A stretch of DNA of 64,000 nt from Massilia brevitalea (GTDB lineage: Bacteria; Pseudomonadota; Gammaproteobacteria; Burkholderiales; Burkholderiaceae_D). Where the stretch lies: positions 1 to 64,000 of the forward strand of contig NZ_JAULSI010000019.1 in assembly GCF_030711405.1 (NCBI RefSeq), written 5' to 3'. Below, piece by piece: positions 8,632 through 17,875 of the stretch. The stretch's first letter is position 1; the number at the start of each line of letters is the position of its first letter. Below the pieces are notes generated by a model. The model ran no database searches. It was not told where the DNA came from and saw nothing but the letters and a program-made list of their open reading frames with translations. Both the position numbers and the translations under genes were made by a program.

Positions 8632-9444
8632 ATGCAGAACACCCTCTTTTTTGCCGCGGCCTTTCTGTACGCGGCCTGCGCCCTGCTGCCGTCGCGCCGG
8701 GGCGCTGTCATTTCCGGCGTCACCGCGCTGGCCTGGTTCGCGCACGGCGTGGCGCTGTGGGGCGCCGCCTTTGCGCCCGGCTCGCTGCGCATCGGCTTTG
8801 CCATCATGCTGTCGGCCGCCCTGTGGGTCTCGGTGGCCGCCTACTGGTTCGAGAACCGCAACTTCGCATTGGATGGCCTGCGCCGCCTGGTGATGCCCTG
8901 CGCCTTTGGCGCGGCGCTGCTGCCGGTGCTGTTCCCGGGCGCGGTGATGGCCATCGAGAACCGTTCCAGCGCCTTCGGCTGGCACGTGGCCGTGGCCGTG
9001 CTGGCCTACAGCACGCTCACCATTGCCGCCTTCCACGCGGTGCTGATGGCGCTGCAGGAAACCCGGCTGCACGCGCACACCGCGCCGAGCAGCGGCAGCG
9101 GCTGGATCGGCGGCACCCTCGACCAGCTGCCGGCCCTGCTCACCATGGAAAAGCTGCTGTTCCGCCTGATCGGCATCGGCTTCGTCCTGCTCAGCCTCAC
9201 CGTGCTGTCGGGCGTGGTGTTTTCCGAGCAGCTGTTCGGCCAGGCGATGCGCTGGGACCACAAGAACGTGTTCGCGATGCTGTCCTGGGTCCTGTTCGGC
9301 GCCTTGCTGGCTGGGCGCCACTGGCGCGGCTGGCGCGGCAAGACCGCGCTTCGCTTCACGCTGGCCGGGTTTGCCACGCTGGCGCTGGCCTACGTCGGCA
9401 GCCGTTTCGTCCTTGAAGTGGTGCTGCACCGGGGGATCGCATGA
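8632..9444 (+). CDS. CcsA/HemX-type cytochrome c assembly membrane protein
   Basis: A 270-residue integral membrane protein with about eight predicted helices. Histidines stand in helices and loops as in CcsA/ResC/YpjD proteins, including WDHKNVFAMLSWVLFG near the C-terminus, which resembles the haem-handling region of the family. Related proteins take part in haem delivery for cytochrome c; the short betaproteobacterial version near ffh has been called YpjD or CcsA-like and its exact role is unclear. The stop overlaps the next ATG (ATGA), so it is translationally coupled to the zinc-ribbon gene. Confidence 0.85.
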   Translation: MQNTLFFAAAFLYAACALLPSRRGAVISGVTALAWFAHGVALWGAAFAPGSLRIGFAIMLSAALWVSVAAYWFENRNFALDGLRRLVMPCAFGAALLPVLFPGAVMAIENRSSAFGWHVAVAVLAYSTLTIAAFHAVLMALQETRLHAHTAPSSGSGWIGGTLDQLPALLTMEKLLFRLIGIGFVLLSLTVLSGVVFSEQLFGQAMRWDHKNVFAMLSWVLFGALLAGRHWRGWRGKTALRFTLAGFATLALAYVGSRFVLEVVLHRGIA

Positions 9445-9713
9445 GCCGCCTTCTGTTCTGGGTCGTCCTGGTCATCGTGATCGGCTTTGCCGTGCGCGCC
9501 AAGCTGCGCGCCGCCATCCGCAAGGGCCAGGAGCGGCAGCAGGAGGAATGGCGCCAGCAGGGAGGGCAGCAGCGCCGGGCCGAGCCACCCGCCGCCATCG
9601 AGAACATGACCAGCTGCGCCCACTGCGGCCTGCATTTCCCGGCCTCGGAGGCGGTGCGCGCCGATGGCCTGGACTACTGCAGTCCAGGCCACGTGCGCCT
9701 GCCGCCACGGTAA
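9441..9713 (+). CDS. PP0621-type small membrane zinc-ribbon protein
   Basis: A 90-residue protein. One N-terminal hydrophobic helix (LLFWVVLVIVIGFAV) is followed by a charged Gln/Arg stretch. A C-terminal metal-binding candidate has Cys-X2-Cys (MTSCAHCGLHFPASEA) and a later YCSPGH. The pattern matches the small PP0621 family that commonly precedes pilS in betaproteobacteria; function unknown to me. It overlaps the preceding gene by 4 bases and is followed after 4 bases by the sensor kinase. Confidence 0.85.
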   Translation: MSRLLFWVVLVIVIGFAVRAKLRAAIRKGQERQQEEWRQQGGQQRRAEPPAAIENMTSCAHCGLHFPASEAVRADGLDYCSPGHVRLPPR

Positions 9714-9717
9714 GCCC

Positions 9718-11445
9718 TTGAAGATCCGCTGGCCGGCGCTGTCCACGCAGTCGCGCACGACCTTCTGGCGCTCGCTGCAGGCGCTGAACGTCACCCGCAT
9801 CGTCATCGGCATCGTGCTGCTGCTGTACATGGCCTTCGACGTGCGCGACGGCCGCGCCGGCACCGATCCCGCCTACGCGCGCACCTGCTTCTTCTACCTC
9901 GGCGCGGCGCTGTGCTTCGGCCTGGTGTCCACCTTCTGGAAGCGGCGCTTCCCGCTGCAGCTGGCGGTCCAGGTCGCGGTCGACCTGGTGGCGATTTCGC
10001 TGCTGTACCAGGCCGCCGGCGGCGTGCGCAGCGGCCTCGGCATCCTCTACCTGTTCCCGCTGGCCGGCGCCGCGATCCTGGCGCCGCTGCTGCTGGCGCT
10101 GTTCGCGGCCGCGGTGGCCTCGATCATCGTGCTGCTGCAGGCGTCGTGGCAGCTGTTCACGCGCGACGGCGAGCCGCCGCTGGCGCAGGCCGGGATGTAC
10201 GGCATCGCCTTCTTCGCCGTGGTGCTGCTGGTGAACCGCCTGGCGGCGCGCCTGATCGGCCAGGAAGAACTGGCGTCCCAGCGCGGCGCCGACCTGGAAG
10301 TGCAGCAGTCGATCAACGAGATCGTGATCGCCGATGTCAACGACGGCGTGCTGGTGCTGGGCGCCGACGGCGTCATCCACACCGCGAACCCCGCCGCGCG
10401 GCGCATGCTGGGCGTCGACGACCCGGGCGGCCTGCGCCTGGACGCGGTGCACGGGCTGGAGCCGGTGGCCGGCGCCTTTGCGCGCTGGATCGGCGGGACG
10501 ATGGCACCGGCACTGGCCGCGGTGGAGCCGGTGCAGGGCGCAGCCGGGCCCGACGAAGCCTGGGTCATCCTGAAACCCTTCCAGGAGCCGGGCGCGCCGG
10601 ACGCCAACGGCAGCGCGCGGCGCGACCAGCCGGCGCACCTGAAGCTGCGCTTTGCGCGCGTGGAGGCGGCCGGCGGCAAGCCGGGGCGCAGCGTGGTCTT
10701 CATGCAGGATGTCAGCGCCATCGAAAACCAGGCGCAGCAGCTGAAACTGGCCTCGATGGGCCGCCTCACCGCCAGCATCGCGCACGAGGTACGCAACCCC
10801 CTGTCGGCCATCGGCCACGCCACCGCGCTGCTGGCCGAAGACCTGCACGGCAAGGCCGAGGTGCGGCTATTGAAAATCATCGGCGACAACGTGGCGCGCG
10901 TGAACCGCATGGTCGAAGACATCCTGCAGCTCTCGCGCAAGGCCCAGCCGTATGCCGAGCCGCTGGTGCTGGCCGCCTTCCTGGCCGAGTTGAAAGCGGA
11001 GTTCTGCGAAACCCAGGCCCTGCCCGAGGAAATGCTGTGGCTGGGCGGCGCCGGCGCCATCGAGGTGCGCTTCGATGCCCTGCACCTGCGCGAAGTACTG
11101 GTGAATTTGCTCGGCAACGCGATCCGCTATGCCAGCCGGGCGCCGGCCAGCATCCGCATCTGGCCCGAGCTCGACGCCTTCGGCACGCTGGAGCTGCACG
11201 TGCAGGACGACGGCCCCGGCATCACGCCGGACGTGCGCGCCCACCTGTTCGAGCCCTTCTATACTACGTCCAGCAAGGGCACGGGCCTCGGGCTCTACCT
11301 GGCGCGCGAGCTGTGCCTGAACAACGGCGCCAAGCTCGATTACGAATACCGCTTCGATCCAAACGCGCCAGGTATGCGCAAGGCCAGCGGCCGCTTTGTG
11401 ATGACCTTCGCCCAGCCGGCCGCTGCCGGCGCGCACGCAGAATAA
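9718..11445 (+). CDS. pilS: PilS-type sensor histidine kinase
   Basis: A kinase of about 575 residues. It has six hydrophobic helices in the first 180 residues, a PAS-like segment around 200-330, HisKA with phospho-acceptor HEVRNPLSAI, and HATPase motifs NLLGNAIRYA, DDGPGI and GTGLGLYLARELC. Paired with the adjacent NtrC-family regulator it corresponds to PilS/PilR, which controls sigma-54-dependent pilin transcription. There is no ATG near the family N-terminus (KIRWPALSTQSRTTFWR), so TTG at 9718 is chosen. A longer frame to 9664 would overlap the previous gene. The next plausible ATG (near 9829) would remove the first transmembrane helix. Confidence 0.88.
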   Translation: MKIRWPALSTQSRTTFWRSLQALNVTRIVIGIVLLLYMAFDVRDGRAGTDPAYARTCFFYLGAALCFGLVSTFWKRRFPLQLAVQVAVDLVAISLLYQAAGGVRSGLGILYLFPLAGAAILAPLLLALFAAAVASIIVLLQASWQLFTRDGEPPLAQAGMYGIAFFAVVLLVNRLAARLIGQEELASQRGADLEVQQSINEIVIADVNDGVLVLGADGVIHTANPAARRMLGVDDPGGLRLDAVHGLEPVAGAFARWIGGTMAPALAAVEPVQGAAGPDEAWVILKPFQEPGAPDANGSARRDQPAHLKLRFARVEAAGGKPGRSVVFMQDVSAIENQAQQLKLASMGRLTASIAHEVRNPLSAIGHATALLAEDLHGKAEVRLLKIIGDNVARVNRMVEDILQLSRKAQPYAEPLVLAAFLAELKAEFCETQALPEEMLWLGGAGAIEVRFDALHLREVLVNLLGNAIRYASRAPASIRIWPELDAFGTLELHVQDDGPGITPDVRAHLFEPFYTTSSKGTGLGLYLARELCLNNGAKLDYEYRFDPNAPGMRKASGRFVMTFAQPAAAGAHAE

Positions 11446-11456
11446 GGATTTGGTCC

Positions 11457-12965
11457 ATGAGTTCCCCCCGCATCCTGGTGGTCGACGACGAAGCCGACCT
11501 GCGCGACCTGCTCGAAATCACCCTGCTCAAGATGGGCCTGGACGTCGATTGCGCCGCCACCCTGCGCGAGGCGCGCAGGCTGGTCGACGACAACGCCTAC
11601 AGCCTGGTGCTGACCGACATGCGCCTGCCCGACGGGCTCGGGCTGGAGCTGGTGCGCGAAGTGTCGAGCACCTCGAAGACGCCGATCGCGGTGATCACCG
11701 CCTTTGGCAGCGCCGAGAACGCGGTGGTGGCGCTGAAGGCCGGCGCTTTCGATTATGTGTCGAAGCCGGTGGTGCTGGACGAGCTGCGCGTGATGGTGCG
11801 CTCGGCGCTGAAGCTGTCGGAAGCGCCGGGCGCGGCGGTGGCGGAAGAGGGGGGCGGTTCGCGCCTGATCGGCGGATCGCAGGCGATGCAGACGCTGCGC
11901 GCCCAGATCGGCCGCCTGGCGCGCTCGATGGCGCCGATTGCGATCAATGGCGAGTCCGGCGCCGGCAAGGAACTGGCCGCGCGCGAAATCCACGCACAGA
12001 GTTCGCGTGCCGCCAAACCGTTCGTGGCCGTGAACTGCGGGGCGATTCCCGAGAATCTGATGGAAGCCGAATTCTTCGGCCACCGCAAGGGCGCCTTTAC
12101 CGGCGCCGGCGAAGAGCGCGACGGTTTCTTCCAGGCGGCGAATGGCGGCACGCTGATGCTGGACGAAGTGGCGGACCTGCCGCTGGCGATGCAGGTGAAA
12201 CTGCTGCGTGCGATCCAGGAGCGGCGCGTGCGCAAGATCGGCGCCACCGCCGAGGAGCCGGTCGACGTGCGCATCATCAGCGCCACCCACAAGGACCTGG
12301 CGCGCTGCGTCGAGACCGGCAGCTTCCGGCAGGATTTGTTCTATCGCCTGAACGTGATCGAACTGTCGTTGCCGGCGCTGCGCGAGCGGCTCGACGATTT
12401 GCCGGTGCTGACGACCGCGATCCTGGCGCGCCTGGCCGGGCCGGGTGGCGCCGCACTGGGGCCGGGCGTGCTCGATGCCTTGCGCGCCTATTCCTTCCCG
12501 GGCAACGTGCGCGAACTCGAAAACGTGCTGGAGCGGGCGCTGGCCTTTGCCGATGACGGCGTGATCCAGGTCGAGGACTTGTCGCTGAAGGCGGCGCGGC
12601 CGGCCGAAGGGGCGCGCGTGCAGGCAGCCGAGACGTCGGCGTCTGCCACGTTGGCGTCTGCCACGTTGGCGTCCGCCACGTCGGCATTTGCAGCACCGGC
12701 GCCGGCGCTGCCGCTGACCCACGAGGCGCCGCCGGCGCCGGCCGCTGCGCCGCTCCTGGCGCCGGGTGCGCCTGTGCAGCTCGGCCCGGACAGTTTGCCG
12801 AGCAATTTGCCGGCCTACCTGGAGGGCGTGGAACGCGATATCATCCAGCGCGCGCTCCAGCAGACCCAATTCAACCGCACCAAGACCGCCAGCCTGCTCG
12901 GCATCAGCGTGCGCCAGCTGCGCTACCAGATGCAGAAGCTGGATATCCAGGCCCCGGAGAACTGA
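11457..12965 (+). CDS. pilR: PilR-type sigma-54-dependent response regulator
   Basis: 502 residues. The receiver domain (1-120) has phospho-Asp in VLTDMRLPDG. The AAA+ domain has Walker A GESGAGKE, the sigma-54 contact loop GAFTGAGEE, Walker B-like GGTLMLDEVADLPL and the sensor motif FPGNVRELENVLERAL. The C-terminal Fis-type helix-turn-helix reads TKTASLLGISVRQLRYQMQK. Between the last two lies an Ala/Pro-rich linker containing a 15-bp triplication (12639-12683). The start ATG at 11457 has AAGGA 9 bases upstream. It lies 11 bases after pilS, so the pair is one operon. Candidate targets (a pilA gene with a -24/-12 promoter) are not in the window. Confidence 0.93.
   Translation: MSSPRILVVDDEADLRDLLEITLLKMGLDVDCAATLREARRLVDDNAYSLVLTDMRLPDGLGLELVREVSSTSKTPIAVITAFGSAENAVVALKAGAFDYVSKPVVLDELRVMVRSALKLSEAPGAAVAEEGGGSRLIGGSQAMQTLRAQIGRLARSMAPIAINGESGAGKELAAREIHAQSSRAAKPFVAVNCGAIPENLMEAEFFGHRKGAFTGAGEERDGFFQAANGGTLMLDEVADLPLAMQVKLLRAIQERRVRKIGATAEEPVDVRIISATHKDLARCVETGSFRQDLFYRLNVIELSLPALRERLDDLPVLTTAILARLAGPGGAALGPGVLDALRAYSFPGNVRELENVLERALAFADDGVIQVEDLSLKAARPAEGARVQAAETSASATLASATLASATSAFAAPAPALPLTHEAPPAPAAAPLLAPGAPVQLGPDSLPSNLPAYLEGVERDIIQRALQQTQFNRTKTASLLGISVRQLRYQMQKLDIQAPEN
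12639..12683 (+). repeat. Three 15-bp tandem repeats inside pilR
   Basis: GCGTCTGCCACGTTG at 12639 and 12654, then GCGTCCGCCACGTCG at 12669. They encode a repeated Ala-Ser/Thr-Leu pentapeptide in the linker between the AAA+ and helix-turn-helix domains. Confidence 0.95.
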
Positions 12966-12966
12966 C

Positions 12967-13131
12967 ATGCCCAAGCTCTTGCGTTACGTCGCCCTGGCAA
13001 TCGCCCTGATCGCCGCGCTGATGTGGATGCGGCACGAAATGAAGGTGGACAGCTGCCTGGATGCGGGCGGACGCTGGGACAGCGGGCTGGGTGAATGCAT
13101 CCAGACCTATACGCCGGGCACACCGGTATAG
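12967..13131 (+). CDS. Small membrane protein of unknown function
   Basis: A 54-residue protein starting one base after the pilR stop, so probably translationally coupled. It has an N-terminal helix (LLRYVALAIALIAALMW), then a short extracytoplasmic tail with two cysteines (SCLDAGGRWD and LGECIQTY) that could form a disulfide. The tail pattern (Cys, Asp-x-Gly-Gly-x-Trp, Cys) resembles many short secreted proteins that I cannot name. The stop codon is TAG. Confidence 0.7.
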   Translation: MPKLLRYVALAIALIAALMWMRHEMKVDSCLDAGGRWDSGLGECIQTYTPGTPV

Positions 13132-13368
13132 CCTGCGTTTTCATCTGCTATCACTATCCAGAGCGTCCGCTGTTATCAAATTGTGTTGTCTTTTCGCCAG
13201 TGAAAAACGGTGCGCCATGCACCCTTGTTGAGCAATGATGATGGCGCTTGTATAAGCTTTAGGCAGCGTGTTAGTGCTTACTAACCCGAAGCGGCCCATC
13301 GTCCGGCTCAGAACCGATTGTCAAGAGGCGCGCACCCAAAAAACGCACGAAATTGAGAATTTATTCAC

Positions 13369-13398
13369 TTGCACCCTCGCGCAGGCAGGTACTACAAT
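13369..13398 (+). promoter_or_regulatory. Candidate sigma-70 promoter of nrdAB
   Basis: TTGCAC at 13369-13374 and TACAAT at 13393-13398, separated by 18 bases. The -10 lies inside the first NrdR-like box, as expected for a repressed promoter. Confidence 0.6.
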
Positions 13399-13432
13399 TA
13401 GTCCCATCTCAATACGCGGCACTAGATATAGT
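13391..13432. promoter_or_regulatory. Tandem NrdR-box-like operators
   Basis: ACTACAATTAGT at 13391-13402 and ACTAGATATAGT at 13421-13432. Both match the ACxxxATATAGT-like palindromic core of NrdR boxes. Their starts are 30 bp apart, close to the three-turn spacing usual for NrdR pairs. They overlap and follow the candidate -10 and precede nrdA, the expected target of this dATP/ATP-sensing repressor. NrdR itself is not in the window. Confidence 0.65.
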
Positions 13433-13713
13433 GGTAGCGAGGTCAAGAGTAGCACCGGGTAGCCTGACCAGGCAGCCATGCAACGGGGCCCTTGACTGCA
13501 ATACAACCCGGCAGTAGCGCATTTCGTCTTGCATCCGTTTTTTACTCGCTTTACACGCAATAAATAACTGTAGGCAATAATACTGCCCGGCTCGGCGTTG
13601 CCCGGCCGGTAGGGAACCCTTTTTCGCTTTTTTATATACGTCGATTGCTCGCATGCGCGGGCATTTGGCACGGAACAACCGGCGGCAGCCCGACTGCCCA
13701 TCCTGGAGGCTCA

Positions 13714-16632
13714 ATGCAAACTTCTCAAGACATCTCAATCAAACCGCAAGCGGCTCCAGGAGCGGCAACCGGCGCCAAGGCCACCGACATCGCGGCTCAC
13801 GGCGACTACCGCATCATCCGCCGCAACGGCGCCGTCGTGCCCTTCGAGCCGAACAAGATTTCGGTCGCCATGACCAAGGCCTTCCTGGCAGTCGCCGGCG
13901 GCCAGGGCGCCGTGTCGGCCCGCATCCGCGACCTGGTGGAAGAGCTGACCAACAACGTGGTCGCGGCCCTGGTGCGCCGCCAGCCGAACGGCGGCACCTT
14001 CCACATCGAAGACGTGCAGGACCAGGTCGAGCTGTCGCTGATGCGCTCGGGTGAACACGATGTTGCGCGTGCCTACGTGCTGTACCGCGCCAAGCAGATG
14101 GAAGAGCGCCGCGCCGCCAAGGAAGCCGCCGGCGGCAGCGCCATCGAAGCGCCGCAGATCCACGTGGTCGATGGCGGCGAACGCCGTCCGCTCGACATCA
14201 ACGACGTCCACGCCCTGGTGAACGCCGCCTGTGCCGGCCTGGAAAAGCACGTCGACGCCGACGCCATCGTCGCCGAGACCCTGCGCAACCTGTACGACGG
14301 CGTGCCGGTCGAGGAACTGCACAAGTCCGCCATCCTGGCCGCCCGCGCCCTGATGGAAACCGACCCGGCCTACAGCCAGGTTACCGCCCGCATCCTGCTG
14401 CACACGATCCGCAAGGAAGTCTTCGGCCATGAAGTCGCGCAAGCCAAGGCTGCCGCCGAATACATCACCTACTTCCCGCAGTACATCGCCAAGGGCATCG
14501 CCAACGAACTGCTCGACGAGCAGCTCGGCACCTACGACCTCGAGCGCCTGGCGAAAGCCATCGTCGCCGACCGCGACCTGCAATTCGGCTACATCGGCCT
14601 GCAGACCCTGTACGACCGCTACTTCCTGCACGTACGCGAAACCCGCATCGAGATGCCGCAGGCCTTCTACATGCGCGTCGCGATGGGCCTGGCCCTGCGC
14701 GAAGCCGATCGCGAAGAGCGCGCCATCGAGTTCTACAACCTGCTGTCGAGTTTTGATTTCATGAGCTCGACCCCGACCCTGTTCAACTCGGGCACCCGCC
14801 GCTCGCAGCTGTCGTCGTGCTATCTCACCACCGTCGGCGACGACCTGGAAGACATCTACGACGCCATCAAGGAAAACGCACTGCTGTCGAAGTTCGCCGG
14901 CGGCCTGGGCAACGACTGGACCCCGGTCCGTGCGCTCGGTTCGCGCATCAAGGGCACCAACGGCAAGTCGCAAGGCGTGGTGCCGTTCCTGAAAGTGGTG
15001 AACGACACCGCCGTCGCGGTCAACCAGGGCGGCAAGCGCAAGGGCGCAGTCTGCGCCTACCTGGAAACCTGGCACATGGACATCGAGGAATTCCTCGACC
15101 TGCGCAAGAACACCGGCGACGACCGCCGCCGCACCCACGACATGAACACGGCGAACTGGATTCCCGACCTGTTCATGAAGCGCGTGATGGAAAAAGGCCA
15201 CTGGAGCCTGTTCTCGCCGAGCGAAACGCCAGACCTGCACGACCTGGTCGGCAAGGCCTTCGAAGCAGCCTACCTGGGCTACGAAGCCAAGGCGGCGCGC
15301 GGCGAAATGACCGTGTACAAGAAGGTCGAAGCGCTCGATTTGTGGCGCAAGATGCTGTCGATGCTGTTCGAAACCGGCCACCCATGGATCACCTTCAAGG
15401 ACCCATGCAACATCCGTTCGCCGCAGCAGCACATCGGTGTCGTGCACTCGTCGAACCTGTGCACCGAGATCACCCTGAACACCAGCGCAGATGAAATCGC
15501 CGTCTGCAACCTGGGCTCGGTGAACCTGCCGCAGCACATGAAGGGCGATGGCCTGGACCACGTCAAGCTGCAAAAGACCATCCGCACCGCGATGCGCATG
15601 CTGGACAACGTCATCGACATCAATTACTACGCCGTGGAAAAGGCGCGCAACTCGAACCTGCGCCACCGCCCGGTCGGCATGGGCATCATGGGTCACCAGG
15701 ACTGCCTGCACATGATGCGCGTGCCGTTCGCATCGGACAAGGCTGTTGAATTCGCCGACAAGTCGATGGAAGCCGTCTGCTACTTCGCCTACCTGGCCTC
15801 GACCGAACTGGCCGAAGAGCGCGGCCGCTACGAAACCTACACCGGTTCGCTGTGGGACCGCGGCATCCTGCCGCAGGACTCGATCAAGCTGCTGGCGGAA
15901 GAGCGCGGCGGCTACCTGGAGCAGGACAGCAGCGAATCGATGGACTGGACCGTGGTGCGCAACCGCATCAAGGAGTTCGGCATGCGCAACTCGAACTGCG
16001 TGGCGATCGCCCCGACCGCGACGATCTCGAACATCATCGGCGTGTCGGCCTGCATCGAGCCGACCTTCCAGAACCTGTACGTGAAGTCGAACCTGTCGGG
16101 CGAATTCACCGAAATCAACGGCTACCTGGTGCGCGACCTGAAGGCCCGCGATTTGTGGGACGAAGTCATGATCGCCGACCTGAAGTACTTCGACGGTTCG
16201 CTCTCCAAGATCGACCGCGTGCCGCAAGACCTGCGCGACATCTACGCCACCGCGTTCGAAGTCGAGCCGAAGTGGCTGGTCGAGCAGGCATCGCGCCGCC
16301 AGAAGTGGATCGACCAGGCCCAGTCGCTGAACATCTACATGGCCGGCGCATCGGGCAAGAAGCTGGACGAGACGTATAAACTGGCATGGCTGCGCGGCCT
16401 GAAGACCACCTACTACCTGCGCACCATCGCGGCGACGCACATGGAGAAGTCGACCACCCGTACCGGCGCGCTGAACGCGGTGCCGGTCTCGGGCGGCCTG
16501 ACCGGTCATGCGGCTCCGGCGGCAGCACCTGCTGCCGCTCCTGCAGCGTCGGCGCCGGAAATCGTGGACGGCGCGGCTTGCTACCTGCGTCCGGGCGATG
16601 CCGGCTTCGACGAATGCGAAGCCTGCCAGTAA
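13714..16632 (+). CDS. nrdA: Ribonucleoside-diphosphate reductase alpha subunit, class Ia
   Basis: A 972-residue large subunit reducing NDPs to dNDPs with the NrdB radical. Two regulatory ATP-cone regions are visible: about residues 32-120 (YRIIRRNGAVVPFEPNKIS) and 148-235. The barrel carries the redox cysteine region SSCYLTTVGDDLEDI, active-site NLCTEITLN and VCNLGSVNL, and the shuttle cysteines in the C-terminal CEACQ. An Ala/Pro-rich spacer precedes that tail. ATG 13714 has TGGAGG 5 bases upstream; the frame opens earlier at 13645 without a ribosome site. nrdB follows 82 bases later and transcription is probably NrdR-controlled. Confidence 0.97.
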   Translation: MQTSQDISIKPQAAPGAATGAKATDIAAHGDYRIIRRNGAVVPFEPNKISVAMTKAFLAVAGGQGAVSARIRDLVEELTNNVVAALVRRQPNGGTFHIEDVQDQVELSLMRSGEHDVARAYVLYRAKQMEERRAAKEAAGGSAIEAPQIHVVDGGERRPLDINDVHALVNAACAGLEKHVDADAIVAETLRNLYDGVPVEELHKSAILAARALMETDPAYSQVTARILLHTIRKEVFGHEVAQAKAAAEYITYFPQYIAKGIANELLDEQLGTYDLERLAKAIVADRDLQFGYIGLQTLYDRYFLHVRETRIEMPQAFYMRVAMGLALREADREERAIEFYNLLSSFDFMSSTPTLFNSGTRRSQLSSCYLTTVGDDLEDIYDAIKENALLSKFAGGLGNDWTPVRALGSRIKGTNGKSQGVVPFLKVVNDTAVAVNQGGKRKGAVCAYLETWHMDIEEFLDLRKNTGDDRRRTHDMNTANWIPDLFMKRVMEKGHWSLFSPSETPDLHDLVGKAFEAAYLGYEAKAARGEMTVYKKVEALDLWRKMLSMLFETGHPWITFKDPCNIRSPQQHIGVVHSSNLCTEITLNTSADEIAVCNLGSVNLPQHMKGDGLDHVKLQKTIRTAMRMLDNVIDINYYAVEKARNSNLRHRPVGMGIMGHQDCLHMMRVPFASDKAVEFADKSMEAVCYFAYLASTELAEERGRYETYTGSLWDRGILPQDSIKLLAEERGGYLEQDSSESMDWTVVRNRIKEFGMRNSNCVAIAPTATISNIIGVSACIEPTFQNLYVKSNLSGEFTEINGYLVRDLKARDLWDEVMIADLKYFDGSLSKIDRVPQDLRDIYATAFEVEPKWLVEQASRRQKWIDQAQSLNIYMAGASGKKLDETYKLAWLRGLKTTYYLRTIAATHMEKSTTRTGALNAVPVSGGLTGHAAPAAAPAAAPAASAPEIVDGAACYLRPGDAGFDECEACQ

Positions 16633-16714
16633 TCGTTAATTAGTAATTAATCAGTAAGCGCACGCCCGGCTCCATGCCGGGCGCTGCCACGTCAAGAATT
16701 CAAAGGAAACAATC

Positions 16715-17824
16715 ATGTTGTCATGGGACGATGAACCAAGCACCGCGCCACGCGCGAATCCTGCGCTCGCAGGCAATCCAGAGGGCGCACCCGCCGCCGA
16801 AGTCGCCAAGCGCGTGAACGCCGACGACAAGCGCATCATCAACGGCCAGACCGACGTCAACCAGCTGGTGCCGTTCAAGTACAAGTGGGCATGGGACAAG
16901 TACCTGGCCGGTTGCGCAAACCACTGGATGCCGCAGGAAGTGAACATGCAGCGCGACATCGAGCTGTGGAAGAACCCGAACGGCCTGACCGAAGACGAGC
17001 GCCGCCTGGTCAAGCGCAACCTCGGCTTCTTCACCACCGCCGACTCGCTGGCCGCGAACAACATCGTGCTGGGCACCTACCGCCACATCACGGCGCCGGA
17101 ATGCCGCCAGTACCTGCTGCGCCAGGCCTTCGAAGAAGCGATCCACACCCACGCCTACCAGTACATCGTCGAGTCGCTCGGCCTGGACGAGCAGGAGATA
17201 TTCAACGCGTACAACGAGATCGAGTCGATCCACGACAAGGACCAGTTCCTGATCCCGTTCATCAACGTGCTGACCGACCCGGAATTCAAGACCGGCACCC
17301 TGGAAGCCGACCAGCAGCTGCTGAAGTCGATCATCGTCTTCGCCTGCCTGATGGAAGGCCTGTTCTTCTACGTCGGCTTTACCCAGATCCTGGCGCTGGG
17401 CCGCCAGAACAAGATGACCGGCGCCGCCGAGCAGTACCAGTACATCCTGCGCGACGAGTCGATGCACGTGAACTTCGGCATCGACCTGATCAACACGATC
17501 AAGATGGAAAACCCGCAGCTGTGGACCCCGGCCTTCCGCGACGAGCTGAAAGGCCTGTTCCTGCAAGCCGTCGAACTCGAATACCGCTACGCCGAAGACA
17601 CCATGCCGCGCGGCGTGCTGGGCCTGAACGCACCGATGTTCAAGGGCTACCTGCGCTTCATCGCCAACCGCCGCGCCGTGCAGATCGGCCTCGATCCACT
17701 GTTCCCGAACGAAGAGAACCCGTTCCCGTGGATGAGCGAAATGATCGACCTGAAGAAAGAGCGTAACTTCTTCGAGACGCGTGTGACCGAGTACCAGACT
17801 GGCGGCGCGTTGAACTGGGACTGA
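16715..17824 (+). CDS. nrdB: Ribonucleoside-diphosphate reductase beta subunit, class Ia
   Basis: A 369-residue R2 protein housing the diiron site and tyrosyl radical. Iron-ligand helices are recognisable: [39 protein letters not shown] and [11 protein letters not shown]. The C-terminal [10 protein letters not shown] tail matches the peptide that docks on NrdA. AAAGGAAAC precedes the ATG. It is followed by a strong terminator (17847-17875), so nrdAB is a two-gene operon. Confidence 0.97.
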   Translation: MLSWDDEPSTAPRANPALAGNPEGAPAAEVAKRVNADDKRIINGQTDVNQLVPFKYKWAWDKYLAGCANHWMPQEVNMQRDIELWKNPNGLTEDERRLVKRNLGFFTTADSLAANNIVLGTYRHITAPECRQYLLRQAFEEAIHTHAYQYIVESLGLDEQEIFNAYNEIESIHDKDQFLIPFINVLTDPEFKTGTLEADQQLLKSIIVFACLMEGLFFYVGFTQILALGRQNKMTGAAEQYQYILRDESMHVNFGIDLINTIKMENPQLWTPAFRDELKGLFLQAVELEYRYAEDTMPRGVLGLNAPMFKGYLRFIANRRAVQIGLDPLFPNEENPFPWMSEMIDLKKERNFFETRVTEYQTGGALNWD

Positions 17825-17846
17825 TCTTCTGTTGTTTGAGACACGA

Positions 17847-17875
17847 AGCCCGGCGCGAAATCGCCGGGTTTTTTT
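17847..17875 (+). terminator. Intrinsic terminator of nrdAB
   Basis: Stem CCCGGCG / CGCCGGG with loop CGAAAT, followed by TTTTTTT. It begins 23 bases after the nrdB stop. Confidence 0.93.

Larger units (their letters stand above)
13132..13713. other. Long intergenic and leader region upstream of nrdA
   Basis: 582 bases without a supported gene. Contents seen: a perfect 6-bp inverted repeat GTTAGT-GCTT-ACTAAC at 13270-13285; the candidate nrd promoter at 13369-13398 with two NrdR-like boxes at 13391-13432; and a presumed leader of about 300 bases to the nrdA ATG, holding GCCTG-ACC-AGGC near 13460 and two direct TGCCCGGC repeats near 13585-13605. The leader is unusually long. No riboswitch of a family I know was recognised. 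Confidence 0.6.

Noticed and set aside
9912..11456. Upstream extension of the pilR frame over pilS
   Set aside because: It is an out-of-frame shadow of pilS; the PilR receiver domain begins at ATG 11457 with a ribosome site.
13735..16509. 924-residue minus-strand frame opposite nrdA
   Set aside because: Shadow of a highly conserved gene; His/Val/Arg-rich without motif.
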